From Magicicada septendecula (Eukaryota > Arthropoda > Insecta > Hemiptera > Cicadidae), in contig CM068373.1 in the NCBI GenBank assembly GCA_034769895.1, positions 199,062,134 to 199,126,133 on the forward strand: a stretch of DNA of 64,000 nucleotides, in the 5' to 3' direction. This document shows, in pieces, positions 21,203 through 36,200 of this stretch. The notes under the pieces were generated by a model. That model had not been told where the DNA came from, searched no databases, and saw nothing but the letters and a program-made list of their open reading frames with translations. A program made the position numbers and the translations under genes. Within the stretch, counting starts at the first letter, position 1; each line of letters starts with the position of its first letter.

Positions 21203-21976
21203 GAAGAAATTATTATAAAAACAACAAAATTCCAAACAAAGAGTAAGAACAACTTACAACTAATTATTTATGAGAACTAATTTGGAATTGAAGAATTTAT
21301 TATTATAAAACCACAAAATTCTAAAAAAATAGTAAGATCAACTTACAACTAATTATTTATGAGAATTAATTTGGAATTGAAGAATTTATTATTATAAAAC
21401 CAACAAAATTCTAAACAAAGAGTAAGAACAACTTACAACTAATTATTTATGAGAATTAATTTGGAATTGAAGAATTTATTATTATAAAACCAACAAAATT
21501 CCAAACAAATAGTAAGATCAACTTACAACTAATTATTTATGAGAATTAATTTGGAATTGAAGAATTTATTATTATAAAACCACCAAAATTCTAAAGAAAT
21601 AGTAAGATCAACTTACAACTAATTATTTATGAGAATTAATTTGGAATTGAAGAATTTATTATTATAAAACCAACAAAATTCCAAACAAAGAGTAAGAACA
21701 ACTTACAACTAATTATTTATGAGAATTAATATGAAACTGAAGAATTTATTATTACAATACCACGAAATTGAAAAAATGTAGTAAGCTCATCTTACCAACT
21801 TTGATAATTCAGAATATAATTTTAAATGAAGCCCAATAAACAAAGTTGAATATCTCAGAATTTAGATAAATAGTAAGGACCAATTACAGTACAGATTGAT
21901 AATGTAATTATGAATCAAGCAGATAAACAACTGGGAATAAATTTCCAAATTCTAAACAAAATAAGCACATCTTATT
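21203..21976 (+). repeat. 90-base minisatellite, unit 2 (6 clear plus 3 decayed repeats)
   Basis: ACTTACAACTAATTATTTAT recurs at about 21252, 21341, 21431, 21521, 21611 and 21701, an 89-90-base period. Decayed hairpins continue to 21976. This is the standard nine-period arrangement. Confidence 0.9.
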
Positions 21977-24900
21977 AAACACAGTTATGAACTTATTATT
22001 TGAATATAAAAGAAAGATGCAACATCCATAAATTAGAAGAAACTATAGTGATATAAAATGAATAAGAAAGGACAAATGTAGACAGTCGACGATGAAAATG
22101 AGACAAGACTAGAAACGAATTTATTGCAAATAACCTATCATGATTGTGAGAGAATCAACAACAACTGAAGATGCAAATACATGTTATGTTTTAATTTAAA
22201 TGAAGATAGTGGATGAAAAATGAAGATTAAGCAGTACTGATAAAGAAGGAAGGAAGATAGTACCAATAGAAAATAAAAAATGTTATTAATATCGCCACAA
22301 GAAAATAAACATCTGAAAGAATCAATGGAAAGAAATATTTAGATCTGAGAAGTTAGACTGAGTGAACAATCCCAAGAATATATTATATTATTTTATTTAT
22401 TTTAGTCGTGAATAGACTAGTGATTATTAAATGTGATTGACTGACGAGATAGCTCCAGCAATCGATATTATTTATGTATTATGTATTGTAAGGACAGCGG
22501 GGTATTAGGTCAAGAGAGCCCCCCGACTGATTCCAGAATATATGGTGATTAATTTGTTATGGAAGTAACACGTTCCAGGGATAGAACACTTAAAATTAAA
22601 GACAAGTATACCAGATCATAATAAGAATAACAAATGACAATGTGAAAGTTAAGATAATTGATAATTTCAACAAAAAACAATATTTTATTAAAATGATCAA
22701 ATTTGGTGGCACGGTAATATGTAACATTACATTTGGAACAACATAATATCGTACCTGATTTAATGAAGACTTTGGTTAAGAAGCTGACAAGGAGAACAAT
22801 ATCTTCCAAGATGATAGTGAAGAGGAACGACTAACAATTTTAGACTGACTAGTAAGACAACTGACCGTACCCAAATTAATGATTTAGGCTAAGTGATGCA
22901 AAACACCTTTAACCCCAACTATGACAATGAACTTTCAGTAATGACTAAACAAAGAATTATAAAGACAAACGGTTTCTGAACCAGGACTATAAAGAAACAA
23001 ATGGTTTCAGTTAATGTATCATTATATCCAGATAATCAAAATACAAAGTGAGGGATAATAGGCCCAAACATGTAATATTATGTAAGAGAAATATTAGTAA
23101 ATAATTAAGTTAATTGATGTAACAAAAATATAAATACACCTGATTATAGATAAATGAACCATACAAATAATTGTCACATATAGAGTTCATAGAGTTGTCC
23201 TGTAAACAACAAATTATAACATGGTCACAATAACATTTATAACAAGAGTAAAACCCAGATAAACAGTAAATGTAACAAGATTATTAGAACTGTGTGGTGA
23301 GGTAGAGCAACAGTGTTCACTTTATTGTAACTTTTGTAAGTCAAACATCAGTAAGTATACGGATGTTGAAACCCATATAAATAGTAAATATGACATAGAC
23401 AGTGTCAGAATAATGAGTAAATTAGGTGACAATGAACTAACTAATTAGTATAGAATTTGTTTTGTAAAATGTGCATGTTTTATGTTATAGCACAGTGTTA
23501 TATCATAGTATTTGTGTTGTGTTTTTTGTATGTAACAGGTGATACAGTTAGTTTAAAGGAATGTCAATTTAATGATATTAATTCCATTTTTTTATGTTGT
23601 GTTAACAAATATAACAATAGAGCTGATGTTAAACCATGGTAAATTAATTGACCAAGCAGAATGGACTATACAAAGATGTTTTGTTAAGTGTCAAACACCT
23701 ATACAGTTTGAGTAGAAAACAGTTATTTGTGCAAGGATTTGGTATAATCATAGCCATGTGGGCATGAATTTAACTATTAGAATAATATATCTTTTGTGTT
23801 GTTAAAATAACGTTATATGTTAAACCATTTTGATGAGTGTTAGAAGTTAATTTAATTGTTAAAGATGTTAAAACATGGTGATGAAAGTAATACTATTACA
23901 TAGGCCAGGTGAAACCAACTTTAGTAAATTTTGAACAATTATATTAGAAATTTTGTAATGCAAATGTGAAAGGGTAGATGTATTTATAGTTAATAATGTA
24001 TACAAGGAATATAGAAACAAAATAACACATATCAAGTTATTTAAGAAAATTCCAAATAACAAAATTGTAACATCCATAGTTCTTAAGCAAAAATAGGCAC
24101 GTTTGGTGTCTAAATATAACAAATGTGAAGATCAAAATAATGCTGATAATGGTTTTAAACTCCCATTCAGTATAGAAAAGTTATGTTAGTTTAAAGATTT
24201 TGAACAAATTTTAGACTTCGAAATAATGAAAGTATATGACAATGTATATCCGAATTGGCCAACCAGATTCCAAGTTTACGCTTAGCAACCAGAAATTTCG
24301 GATAAATAAAATGAGACTTCTTTGACAACGATCTTAGCAGATAGACGCGTTCTTAAATCGTCTTACATTATATGTTATAAAGTGTGAAAAAACTATACAA
24401 CCAGATAAATACAGTTAGAGGTACACTACACGAACTTTTTGCAATAACAGAAGAACACCCATTACATGGAATAGAAGATATAATAACCAGGAAGAAGATT
24501 TGAAGTGGACGAGGGACGAGAAAGAAGATCCGACGTGTACGTGGGCCCTATCTTCAACCAAGAAGAGTACAAGAAGAGGATTTGGTGATTCTGACATCTC
24601 ATTATATCGTACTTCAACACACACACTTGTATACACGAATTTTTAGTAATAATCAACTAAACTACAGACACCATATAACACAAACACTAAAAACAATCAC
24701 TAATAACACCATATAAGACTAACACCCTTTTAAACACAACAAGAACTTTTAATTTACATAATAACTATCAAAGCCTGAACTGGACATAACCTTTTTAAAA
24801 CTGGTAACCACTATACAATTTCTGTGTGCACCTATCACTCCAACGTTGTAATATCCTGTAATTGTAAACTTGTATTTTGATTAATAGTGTATTATTTTGT

Positions 24901-25682
24901 ATAATTATTATCCCCGAACCATATACGCCCTGAGATAATTAATATTTTTATTTAAAAACGTTAACAAAAAGCATTGTTTTGGTCTCGTAGAAATACTGAA
25001 CAGCTACTGCTGCCAACTGGTAAAAGAAGACTTATAGTTTTCGCTACAATTGCAATTATCCTGTTTAAATTTATTAAAACAGTCAACCAGTGTTTTTTCC
25101 GAATAAAGGATTCCACAAGGATATATGTTTGATAGTATTTGTGTGTCGTTATTATTGCTGTTACATTTAGTAAATAGAATTCACAGATTGCAGCGGACCC
25201 GACCGTTGGCATCGTTGAGTGACGTCACGGAAAAGAAGCAGCATAGTGGGAGTAAGCGGCAATTTACAAAATTATTCGCCGTTCAACATAACACATTTAT
25301 AATTACACATCGACGACTCCAGTGCGAGTTTGTCGCTACATTGTTTATATACATATTACAAGTTCACACTTCCTACGGGTGGTGTAATCCAAGTGCACAC
25401 GACATATATACAAGTAACCTATTCACAATAACATTGTACGTAACGAAAGATCTGGTTACCAATAGACGAACCCGAAGTGAGGCTACATTACGTTTCAATA
25501 AGATTCAATCATCATATACAAATAATAAATGGTTACAAATTGGCGCACCAACGTGTGAGGCGTGTAATTTAATACAAATTAAATTATTATTAATAGAAAA
25601 ATAAACTATAATAAACAAGATGAGGAAGCGAGAAACATCGTGAAAACGAGCGGCCGAAACCGAGAAGGTAGACGAGTTAAAT

Positions 25683-26579
25683 ATGGAAGACAAAGAAGCG
25701 ACACCGGTTGAGGAAGTAGAAATTATAACAAGGAAAGATCAGGAAAAACAACCAGAAGAAACCACACAAACAGAAAGCGAGAAGACGCAAGAAATGATTA
25801 GACGTATGATGGAATTAGTACAGGAAACTGGGAAAAAAATAACGGAAGGTTTCAGTAAGAAACTGGACGAGAGGAATAAGAAATTGAAGGAAGACTTGAG
25901 TAAGAAAATGGAGGAAATGACCAAACAAATAATAAATGATAGTAAACTGTGGAGGGAAGGACTAAGAAATGAGAGAACCGAAGAAATAAAAAATGATAGC
26001 AAACCAGAAACAGAAGAAATACCAAACGCCAAAACAGAGGAACCAGTAGTAGTATTACCTGAAAAGAAAACTAACGGAAACAAAGACAATACTAAAGATA
26101 GTGAAGTGGAACCAAAGAAAGTAAGAAGAACGCATCTAAAGAATTTAATAAAAACACCGGAAGAATGGGAGATGATGAACAATGGGTTAATTAATGTACT
26201 GAATACCCCAATTACCAACAATGAAGAAATCATGAATGCCAGAGACTATAGGAGGAGATTAAAAGCAATTTCAATAATGACTTACCACAAAACTATAGGT
26301 TACAACTTAGAGAAGACCAGAGATAAATGGGTAATACCAGAAATAGAAATACGTGGGAAAATATCAATGATATCATTAGTCATTGATGGACCAGTAACAT
26401 ATTGTTTTAATCAACAAAATGATAGGATGAGTCGAATAAGCTTTGCAGCAAATGAAAGAATAAGATCGGGAAGAATGAAGTACAAGGAAGAAGCGAGAGA
26501 TGCCGCAAGGAAAAAAATAATTGAAAAGACAATGGTAGTGCGGACAATAAGGTCAACTGAGATTATGGACCCGGGATAA
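25683..26579 (+). CDS. 298-aa coiled-coil protein, unit 3 copy
   Basis: Open throughout. It is the only copy with Asn at residue 246 (Tyr in the rest). Confidence 0.6.
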   Translation: MEDKEATPVEEVEIITRKDQEKQPEETTQTESEKTQEMIRRMMELVQETGKKITEGFSKKLDERNKKLKEDLSKKMEEMTKQIINDSKLWREGLRNERTEEIKNDSKPETEEIPNAKTEEPVVVLPEKKTNGNKDNTKDSEVEPKKVRRTHLKNLIKTPEEWEMMNNGLINVLNTPITNNEEIMNARDYRRRLKAISIMTYHKTIGYNLEKTRDKWVIPEIEIRGKISMISLVIDGPVTYCFNQQNDRMSRISFAANERIRSGRMKYKEEARDAARKKIIEKTMVVRTIRSTEIMDPG

Positions 26580-26821
26580 ATTATATACCACACACCATCA
26601 AGAAAAGGGACGGATGCTACGCTAACCGACTACGGCCAAAGAACCATTTTAAAGAGACGAGAAACAAGTTTCATTGAGTAACAATAATATGAATAAAGAA
26701 TAAAGAAACAGAACCATACAAATGAAGGTATGAGCAACTGACCGACATAACGAAAATTACCAAAAGATCATCAATACTGGGTACAGAAGGACATATGACC
26801 ATAAGCACTATAATAAGAATT

Positions 26822-27595
26822 GAAGAAATTATTATAAAAACAACAAAATTCCAAACAAAGAGTAAGAACAACTTACAACTAATTATTTATGAGAACTAAT
26901 TTGGAATTGAAGAATTTATTATTATAAAACCACAAAATTCTAAAAAAATAGTAAGATCAACTTACAACTAATTATTTATGAGAATTAATTTGGAATTGAA
27001 GAATTTATTATTATAAAACCAACAAAATTCTAAACAAAGAGTAAGAACAACTTACAACTAATTATTTATGAGAATTAATTTGGAATTGAAGAATTTATTA
27101 TTATAAAACCAACAAAATTCCAAACAAATAGTAAGATCAACTTACAACTAATTATTTATGAGAATTAATTTGGAATTGAAGAATTTATTATTATAAAACC
27201 ACCAAAATTCTAAAGAAATAGTAAGATCAACTTACAACTAATTATTTATGAGAATTAATTTGGAATTGAAGAATTTATTATTATAAAACCAACAAAATTC
27301 CAAACAAAGAGTAAGAACAACTTACAACTAATTATTTATGAGAATTAATATGAAACTGAAGAATTTATTATTACAATACCACGAAATTGAAAAAATGTAG
27401 TAAGCTCATCTTACCAACTTTGATAATTCAGAATATAATTTTAAATGAAGCCCAATAAACAAAGTTGAATATCTCAGAATTTAGATAAATAGTAAGGACC
27501 AATTACAGTACAGATTGATAATGTAATTATGAATCAAGCAGATAAACAACTGGGAATAAATTTCCAAATTCTAAACAAAATAAGCACATCTTATT
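26822..27595 (+). repeat. 90-base minisatellite, unit 3
   Basis: Six clear and three decayed periods with the same order of repeat variants as unit 2, showing that whole units rather than single repeats were duplicated. Confidence 0.9.
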
Positions 27596-30500
27596 AAACA
27601 CAGTTATGAACTTATTATTTGAATATAAAAGAAAGATGCAACATCCATAAATTAGAAGAAACTATAGTGATATAAAATGAATAAGAAAGGACAAATGTAG
27701 ACAGTCGACGATGAAAATGAGACAAGACTAGAAACGAATTTATTGCAAATAACCTATCATGATTGTGAGAGAATCAACAACAACTGAAGATGCAAATACA
27801 TGTTATGTTTTAATTTAAATGAAGATAGTGGATGAAAAATGAAGATTAAGCAGTACTGATAAAGAAGGAAGGAAGATAGTACCAATAGAAAATAAAAAAT
27901 GTTATTAATATCGCCACAAGAAAATAAACATCTGAAAGAATCAATGGAAAGAAATATTTAGATCTGAGAAGTTGGACTGAGTGAACAATCCCAAGAATAT
28001 ATTATATTATTTTATTTATTTTAGTCGTGAATAGACTAGTGATTATTAAATGTGATTGACTGACGAGATAGCTCCAGCAATCGATATTATTTATGTATTA
28101 TGTATTGTAAGGACAGCGGGGTATTAGGTCAAGAGAGCCCCCCGACTGATTCCAGAATATATGGTGATTAATTTGTTATGGAAGTAACACGTTCCAGGGA
28201 TAGAACACTTAAAATTAAAGACAAGTATACCAGATCATAATAAGAATAACAAATGACAATGTGAAAGTTAAGATAATTGATAATTTCAACAAAAAACAAT
28301 ATTTTATTAAAATGATCAAATTTGGTGGCACGGTAATATGTAACATTACATTTGGAACAACATAATATCGTACCTGATTTAATGAAGACTTTGGTTAAGA
28401 AGCTGACAAGGAGAACAATATCTTCCAAGATGATAGTGAAGAGGAACGACTAACAATTTTAGACTGACTAGTAAGACAACTGACCGTACCCAAATTAATG
28501 ATTTAGGCTAAGTGATGCAAAACACCTTTAACCCCAACTATGACAATGAACTTTCAGTAATGACCAAACAAAGAATTATAAAGACAAACGGTTTCTGAAC
28601 CAGGACTATAAAGAAACAAATGGTTTCAGTTAATGTATCATTATATCCAGATAATCAAAATACAAAGTGAGGGATAATAGGCCCAAACATGTAATATTAT
28701 GTAAGAGAAATATTAGTAAATAATTAAGTTAATTGATGTAACAAAAATATAAATACACCTGATTATAGATAAATGAACCATACAAATAATTGTCACATAT
28801 AGAGTTCATAGAGTTGTCCTGTAAACAACAAATTATAACATGGTCACAATAACATTTATAACAAGAGTAAAACCCAGATAAACAGTAAATGTAACAAGAT
28901 TATTAGAACTGTGTGGTGAGGTAGAGCAACAGTGTTCACTTTATTGTAACTTTTGTAAGTCAAACATCAGTAAGTATACGGATGTTGAAACCCATATAAA
29001 TAGTAAATATGACATAGACAGTGTCAGAATAATGAGTAAATTAGGTGACAATGAACTAACTAATTAGTATAGAATTTGTTTTGTAAAATGTGCATGTTTT
29101 ATGTTATAGCACAGTGTTATATCATAGTATTTGTGTTGTGTTTTTTGTATGTAACAGGTGATACAGTTAGTTTAAAGGAATGTCAATTTAATGATATTAA
29201 TTCCATTTTTTTATGTTGTGTTAACAAATATAACAATAGAGCTGATGTTAAACCATGGTAAATTAATTGACCAAGCAGAATGGACTATACAAAGATGTTT
29301 TGTTAAGTGTCAAACACCTATACAGTTTGAGTAGAAAACAGTTATTTGTGCAAGGATTTGGTATAATCATAGCCATGTGGGCATGAATTTAACTATTAGA
29401 ATAATATATCTTTTGTGTTGTTAAAATAACGTTATATGTTAAACCATTTTGATGAGTGTTAGAAGTTAATTTAATTGTTAAAGATGTTAAAACATGGTGA
29501 TGAAAGTAATACTATTACATAGGCCAGGTGAAACCAACTTTAGTAAATTTTGAACAATTATATTAGAAATTTTGTAATGCAAATGTGAAAGGGTAGATGT
29601 ATTTATAGTTAATAATGTATACAAGGAATATAGAAACAAAATAACACATATCAAGTTATTTAAGAAAATTCCAAATAACAAAATTGTAACATCCATAGTT
29701 CTTAAGCAAAAATAGGCACGTTTGGTGTCTAAATATAACAAATGTGAAGATCAAAATAATGCTGATAATGGTTTTAAACTCCCATTCAGTATAGAAAAGT
29801 TATGTTAGTTTAAAGATTTTGAACAAATTTTAGACTTCGAAATAATGAAAGTATATGACAATGTATATCCGAATTGGCCAACCAGATTCCAAGTTTACGC
29901 TTAGCAACCAGAAATTTCGGATAAATAAAATGAGACTTCTTTGACAACGATCTTAGCAGATAGACGCGTTCTTAAATCGTCTTACATTATATGTTATAAA
30001 GTGTGAAAAAACTATACAACCAGATAAATACAGTTAGAGGTACACTACACGAACTTTTTGCAATAACAGAAGAACACCCATTACATGGAATAGAAGATAT
30101 AATAACCAGGAAGAAGATTTGAAGTGGACGAGGGACGAGAAAGAAGATCCGACGTGTACGTGGGCCCTATCTTCAACCAAGAAGAGTACAAGAAGAGGAT
30201 TTGGTGATTCTGACATCTCATTATATCGTACTTCAACACACACACTTGTATACACGAATTTTTAGTAATAATCAACTAAACTACAGACACCATATAACAC
30301 AAACACTAAAAACAATCACTAATAACACCATATAAGACTAACACCCTTTTAAACACAACAAGAACTTTTAATTTACATAATAACTATCAAAGCCTGAACT
30401 GGACATAACCTTTTTAAAACTGGTAACCACTATACAATTTCTGTGTGCACCTATCACTCCAACGTTGTAATATCCTGTAATTGTAAACTTGTATTTTGAT

Positions 30501-31301
30501 TAATAGTGTATTATTTTGTATAATTATTATCCCCGAACCATATACGCCCTGAGATAATTAATATTTTTATTTAAAAACGTTAACAAAAAGCATTGTTTTG
30601 GTCTCGTAGAAATACTGAACAGCTACTGCTGCCAACTGGTAAAAGAAGACTTATAGTTTTCGCTACAATTGCAATTATCCTGTTTAAATTTATTAAAACA
30701 GTCAACCAGTGTTTTTTCCGAATAAAGGATTCCACAAGGATATATGTTTGATAGTATTTGTGTGTCGTTATTATTGCTGTTACATTTAGTAAATAGAATT
30801 CACAGATTGCAGCGGACCCGACCGTTGGCATCGTTGAGTGACGTCACGGAAAAGAAGCAGCATAGTGGGAGTAAGCGGCAATTTACAAAATTATTCGCCG
30901 TTCAACATAACACATTTATAATTACACATCGACGACTCCAGTGCGAGTTTGTCGCTACATTGTTTATATACATATTACAAGTTCACACTTCCTACGGGTG
31001 GTGTAATCCAAGTGCACACGACATATATACAAGTAACCTATTCACAATAACATTGTACGTAACGAAAGATCTGGTTACCAATAGACGAACCCGAAGTGAG
31101 GCTACATTACGTTTCAATAAGATTCAATCATCATATACAAATAATAAATGGTTACAAATTGGCGCACCAACGTGTGAGGCGTGTAATTTAATACAAATTA
31201 AATTATTATTAATAGAAAAATAAACTATAATAAACAAGATGAGGAAGCGAGAAACATCGTGAAAACGAGCGGCCGAAACCGAGAAGGTAGACGAGTTAAA
31301 T

Positions 31302-32198
31302 ATGGAAGACAAAGAAGCGACACCGGTTGAGGAAGTAGAAATTATAACAAGGAAAGATCAGGAAAAACAACCAGAAGAAACCACACAAACAGAAAGCGAG
31401 AAGACGCAAGAAATGATTAGACGTATGATGGAATTAGTACAGGAAACTGGGAAAAAAATAACGGAAGGTTTCAGTAAGAAACTGGACGAGAGGAATAAGA
31501 AATTGAAGGAAGACTTGAGTAAGAAAATGGAGGAAATGACCAAACAATTAATAAATGATAGTAAACTGTGGAGGGAAGGACTAAGAAATGAGAGAACCGA
31601 AGAAATAAAAAATGATAGCAAACCAGAAACAGAAGAAATACCAAACGCCAAAACAGAGGAACCAGTAGTAGTATTACCTGAAAAGAAAACTAACGGAAAC
31701 AAAGACAATACTAAAGATAGTGAAGTGGAACCAAAGAAAGTAAGAAGAACGCATCTAAAGAATTTAATAAAAACACCGGAAGAATGGGAGATGATGAACA
31801 ATGGGTTAATTAATGTACTGAATACCCCAATTACCAACAATGAAGAAATCATGAATGCCAGAGACTATAGGAGGAGATTAAAAGCAATTTCAATAATGAC
31901 TTACCACAAAACTATAGGTTACAACTTAGAGAAGACCAGAGATAAATGGGTAATACCAGAAATAGAAATACGTGGGAAAATATCAATGATATCATTAGTC
32001 ATTGATGGACCAGTAACATATTGTTTTAATCAACAATATGATAGGATGAGTCGAATAAGCTTTGCAGCAAATGAAAGAATAAGATCGGGAAGAATGAAGT
32101 ACAAGGAAGAAGCGAGAGATGCCGCAAGGAAAAAAATAATTGAAAAGACAATGGTAGTGCGGACAATAAGGTCAACTGAGATTATGGACCCGGGATAA
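31302..32198 (+). CDS. 298-aa coiled-coil protein, unit 4 copy
   Basis: Open throughout. It is the only copy with Leu at residue 83 (Ile in the rest), a conservative change inside the coiled coil. Confidence 0.6.
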   Translation: MEDKEATPVEEVEIITRKDQEKQPEETTQTESEKTQEMIRRMMELVQETGKKITEGFSKKLDERNKKLKEDLSKKMEEMTKQLINDSKLWREGLRNERTEEIKNDSKPETEEIPNAKTEEPVVVLPEKKTNGNKDNTKDSEVEPKKVRRTHLKNLIKTPEEWEMMNNGLINVLNTPITNNEEIMNARDYRRRLKAISIMTYHKTIGYNLEKTRDKWVIPEIEIRGKISMISLVIDGPVTYCFNQQYDRMSRISFAANERIRSGRMKYKEEARDAARKKIIEKTMVVRTIRSTEIMDPG

Positions 32199-32440
32199 AT
32201 TATATACCACACACCATCAAGAAAAGGGACGGATGCTACGCTAACCGACTACGGCCAAAGAACCATTTTAAAGAGACGAGAAACAAGTTTCATTGAGTAA
32301 CAATAATATGAATAAAGAATAAAGAAACAGAACCATACAAATGAAGGTATGAGCAACTGACCGACATAACGAAAATTACCAAAAGATCATCAATACTGGG
32401 TACAGAAGGACATATGACCATAAGCACTATAATAAGAATT

Positions 32441-33214
32441 GAAGAAATTATTATAAAAACAACAAAATTCCAAACAAAGAGTAAGAACAACTTACAACTA
32501 ATTATTTATGAGAACTAATTTGGAATTGAAGAATTTATTATTATAAAACCACAAAATTCTAAAAAAATAGTAAGATCAACTTACAACTAATTATTTATGA
32601 GAATTAATTTGGAATTGAAGAATTTATTATTATAAAACCAACAAAATTCTAAACAAAGAGTAAGAACAACTTACAACTAATTATTTATGAGAATTAATTT
32701 GGAATTGAAGAATTTATTATTATAAAACCAACAAAATTCCAAACAAATAGTAAGATCAACTTACAACTAATTATTTATGAGAATTAATTTGGAATTGAAG
32801 AATTTATTATTATAAAACCACCAAAATTCTAAAGAAATAGTAAGATCAACTTACAACTAATTATTTATGAGAATTAATTTGGAATTGAAGAATTTATTAT
32901 TATAAAACCAACAAAATTCCAAACAAAGAGTAAGAACAACTTACAACTAATTATTTATGAGAATTAATATGAAACTGAAGAATTTATTATTACAATACCA
33001 CGAAATTGAAAAAATGTAGTAAGCTCATCTTACCAACTTTGATAATTCAGAATATAATTTTAAATGAAGCCCAATAAACAAAGTTGAATATCTCAGAATT
33101 TAGATAAATAGTAAGGACCAATTACAGTACAGATTGATAATGTAATTATGAATCAAGCAGATAAACAACTGGGAATAAATTTCCAAATTCTAAACAAAAT
33201 AAGCACATCTTATT
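32441..33214 (+). repeat. 90-base minisatellite, unit 4
   Basis: Nine periods in the same variant order as units 2 and 3. Confidence 0.9.
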
Positions 33215-36200
33215 AAACACAGTTATGAACTTATTATTTGAATATAAAAGAAAGATGCAACATCCATAAATTAGAAGAAACTATAGTGATATAAAATGAA
33301 TAAGAAAGGACAAATGTAGACAGTCGACGATGAAAATGAGACAAGACTAGAAACGAATTTATTGCAAATAACCTATCATGATTGTGAGAGAATCAACAAC
33401 AACTGAAGATGCAAATACATGTTATGTTTTAATTTAAATGAAGATAGTGGATGAAAAATGAAGATTAAGCAGTACTGATAAAGAAGGAAGGAAGATAGTA
33501 CCAATAGAAAATAAAAAATGTTATTAATATCGCCACAAGAAAATAAACATCTGAAAGAATCAATGGAAAGAAATATTTAGATCTGAGAAGTTGGACTGAG
33601 TGAACAATCCCAAGAATATATTATATTATTTTATTTATTTTAGTCGTGAATAGACTAGTGATTATTAAATGTGATTGACTGACGAGATAGCTCCAGCAAT
33701 CGATATTATTTATGTATTATGTATTGTAAGGACAGCGGGGTATTAGGTCAAGAGAGCCCCCCGACTGATTCCAGAATATATGGTGATTAATTTGTTATGG
33801 AAGTAACACGTTCCAGGGATAGAACACTTAAAATTAAAGACAAGTATACCAGATCATAATAAGAATAACAAATGACAATGTGAAAGTTAAGATAATTGAT
33901 AATTTCAACAAAAAACAATATTTTATTAAAATGATCAAATTTGGTGGCACGGTAATATGTAACATTACATTTGGAACAACATAATATCGTACCTGATTTA
34001 ATGAAGACTTTGGTTAAGAAGCTGACAAGGAGAACAATATCTTCCAAGATGATAGTGAAGAGGAACGACTAACAATTTTAGACTGACTAGTAAGACAACT
34101 GACCGTACCCAAATTAATGATTTAGGCTAAGTGATGCAAAACACCTTTAACCCCAACTATGACAATGAACTTTCAGTAATGACCAAACAAAGAATTATAA
34201 AGACAAACGGTTTCTGAACCAGGACTATAAAGAAACAAATGGTTTCAGTTAATGTATCATTATATCCAGATAATCAAAATACAAAGTGAGGGATAATAGG
34301 CCCAAACATGTAATATTATGTAAGAGAAATATTAGTAAATAATTAAGTTAATTGATGTAACAAAAATATAAATACACCTGATTATAGATAAATGAACCAT
34401 ACAAATAATTGTCACATATAGAGTTCATAGAGTTGTCCTGTAAACAACAAATTATAACATGGTCACAATAACATTTATAACAAGAGTAAAACCCAGATAA
34501 ACAGTAAATGTAACAAGATTATTAGAACTGTGTGGTGAGGTAGAGCAACAGTGTTCACTTTATTGTAACTTTTGTAAGTCAAACATCAGTAAGTATACGG
34601 ATGTTGAAACCCATATAAATAGTAAATATGACATAGACAGTGTCAGAATAATGAGTAAATTAGGTGACAATGAACTAACTAATTAGTATAGAATTTGTTT
34701 TGTAAAATGTGCATGTTTTATGTTATAGCACAGTGTTATATCATAGTATTTGTGTTGTGTTTTTTGTATGTAACAGGTGATACAGTTAGTTTAAAGGAAT
34801 GTCAATTTAATGATATTAATTCCATTTTTTTATGTTGTGTTAACAAATATAACAATAGAGCTGATGTTAAACCATGGTAAATTAATTGACCAAGCAGAAT
34901 GGACTATACAAAGATGTTTTGTTAAGTGTCAAACACCTATACAGTTTGAGTAGAAAACAGTTATTTGTGCAAGGATTTGGTATAATCATAGCCATGTGGG
35001 CATGAATTTAACTATTAGAATAATATATCTTTTGTGTTGTTAAAATAACGTTATATGTTAAACCATTTTGATGAGTGTTAGAAGTTAATTTAATTGTTAA
35101 AGATGTTAAAACATGGTGATGAAAGTAATACTATTACATAGGCCAGGTGAAACCAACTTTAGTAAATTTTGAACAATTATATTAGAAATTTTGTAATGCA
35201 AATGTGAAAGGGTAGATGTATTTATAGTTAATAATGTATACAAGGAATATAGAAACAAAATAACACATATCAAGTTATTTAAGAAAATTCCAAATAACAA
35301 AATTGTAACATCCATAGTTCTTAAGCAAAAATAGGCACGTTTGGTGTCTAAATATAACAAATGTGAAGATCAAAATAATGCTGATAATGGTTTTAAACTC
35401 CCATTCAGTATAGAAAAGTTATGTTAGTTTAAAGATTTTGAACAAATTTTAGACTTCGAAATAATGAAAGTATATGACAATGTATATCCGAATTGGCCAA
35501 CCAGATTCCAAGTTTACGCTTAGCAACCAGAAATTTCGGATAAATAAAATGAGACTTCTTTGACAACGATCTTAGCAGATAGACGCGTTCTTAAATCGTC
35601 TTACATTATATGTTATAAAGTGTGAAAAAACTATACAACCAGATAAATACAGTTAGAGGTACACTACACGAACTTTTTGCAATAACAGAAGAACACCCAT
35701 TACATGGAATAGAAGATATAATAACCAGGAAGAAGATTTGAAGTGGACGAGGGACGAGAAAGAAGATCCGACGTGTACGTGGGCCCTATCTTCAACCAAG
35801 AAGAGTACAAGAAGAGGATTTGGTGATTCTGACATCTCATTATATCGTACTTCAACACACACACTTGTATACACGAATTTTTAGTAATAATCAACTAAAC
35901 TACAGACACCATATAACACAAACACTAAAAACAATCACTAATAACACCATATAAGACTAACACCCTTTTAAACACAACAAGAACTTTTAATTTACATAAT
36001 AACTATCAAAGCCTGAACTGGACATAACCTTTTTAAAACTGGTAACCACTATACAATTTCTGTGTGCACCTATCACTCCAACGTTGTAATATCCTGTAAT
36101 TGTAAACTTGTATTTTGATTAATAGTGTATTATTTTGTATAATTATTATCCCCGAACCATATACGCCCTGAGATAATTAATATTTTTATTTAAAAACGTT

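Larger units (their letters stand above)
17105..22719 (+). mobile_element. Array unit 2 (5615 bp)
   Basis: LTR-like part 17105-19918. It is four bases shorter than the standard because of single-base deletions in its first 420 bases, for example at 17159 (TTTGGTAAG for TTTGGTTAAG) and about 17260. It belongs to the units 2-5 subtype (GAGTTGTCCTG near 17573). Confidence 0.9.
22720..28338 (+). mobile_element. Array unit 3 (5619 bp)
   Basis: LTR-like part 22720-25537. It is a standard-length member of the units 2-5 block. Near 27973 it reads GTTGGACTGAG, shared with unit 4, where other units read GTTAGACTGAG. Confidence 0.92.
28339..33957 (+). mobile_element. Array unit 4 (5619 bp)
   Basis: LTR-like part 28339-31156. 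It shares the GTTGGACTGAG variant with unit 3 (near 33592), so units 3 and 4 are close sisters. Confidence 0.92.
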
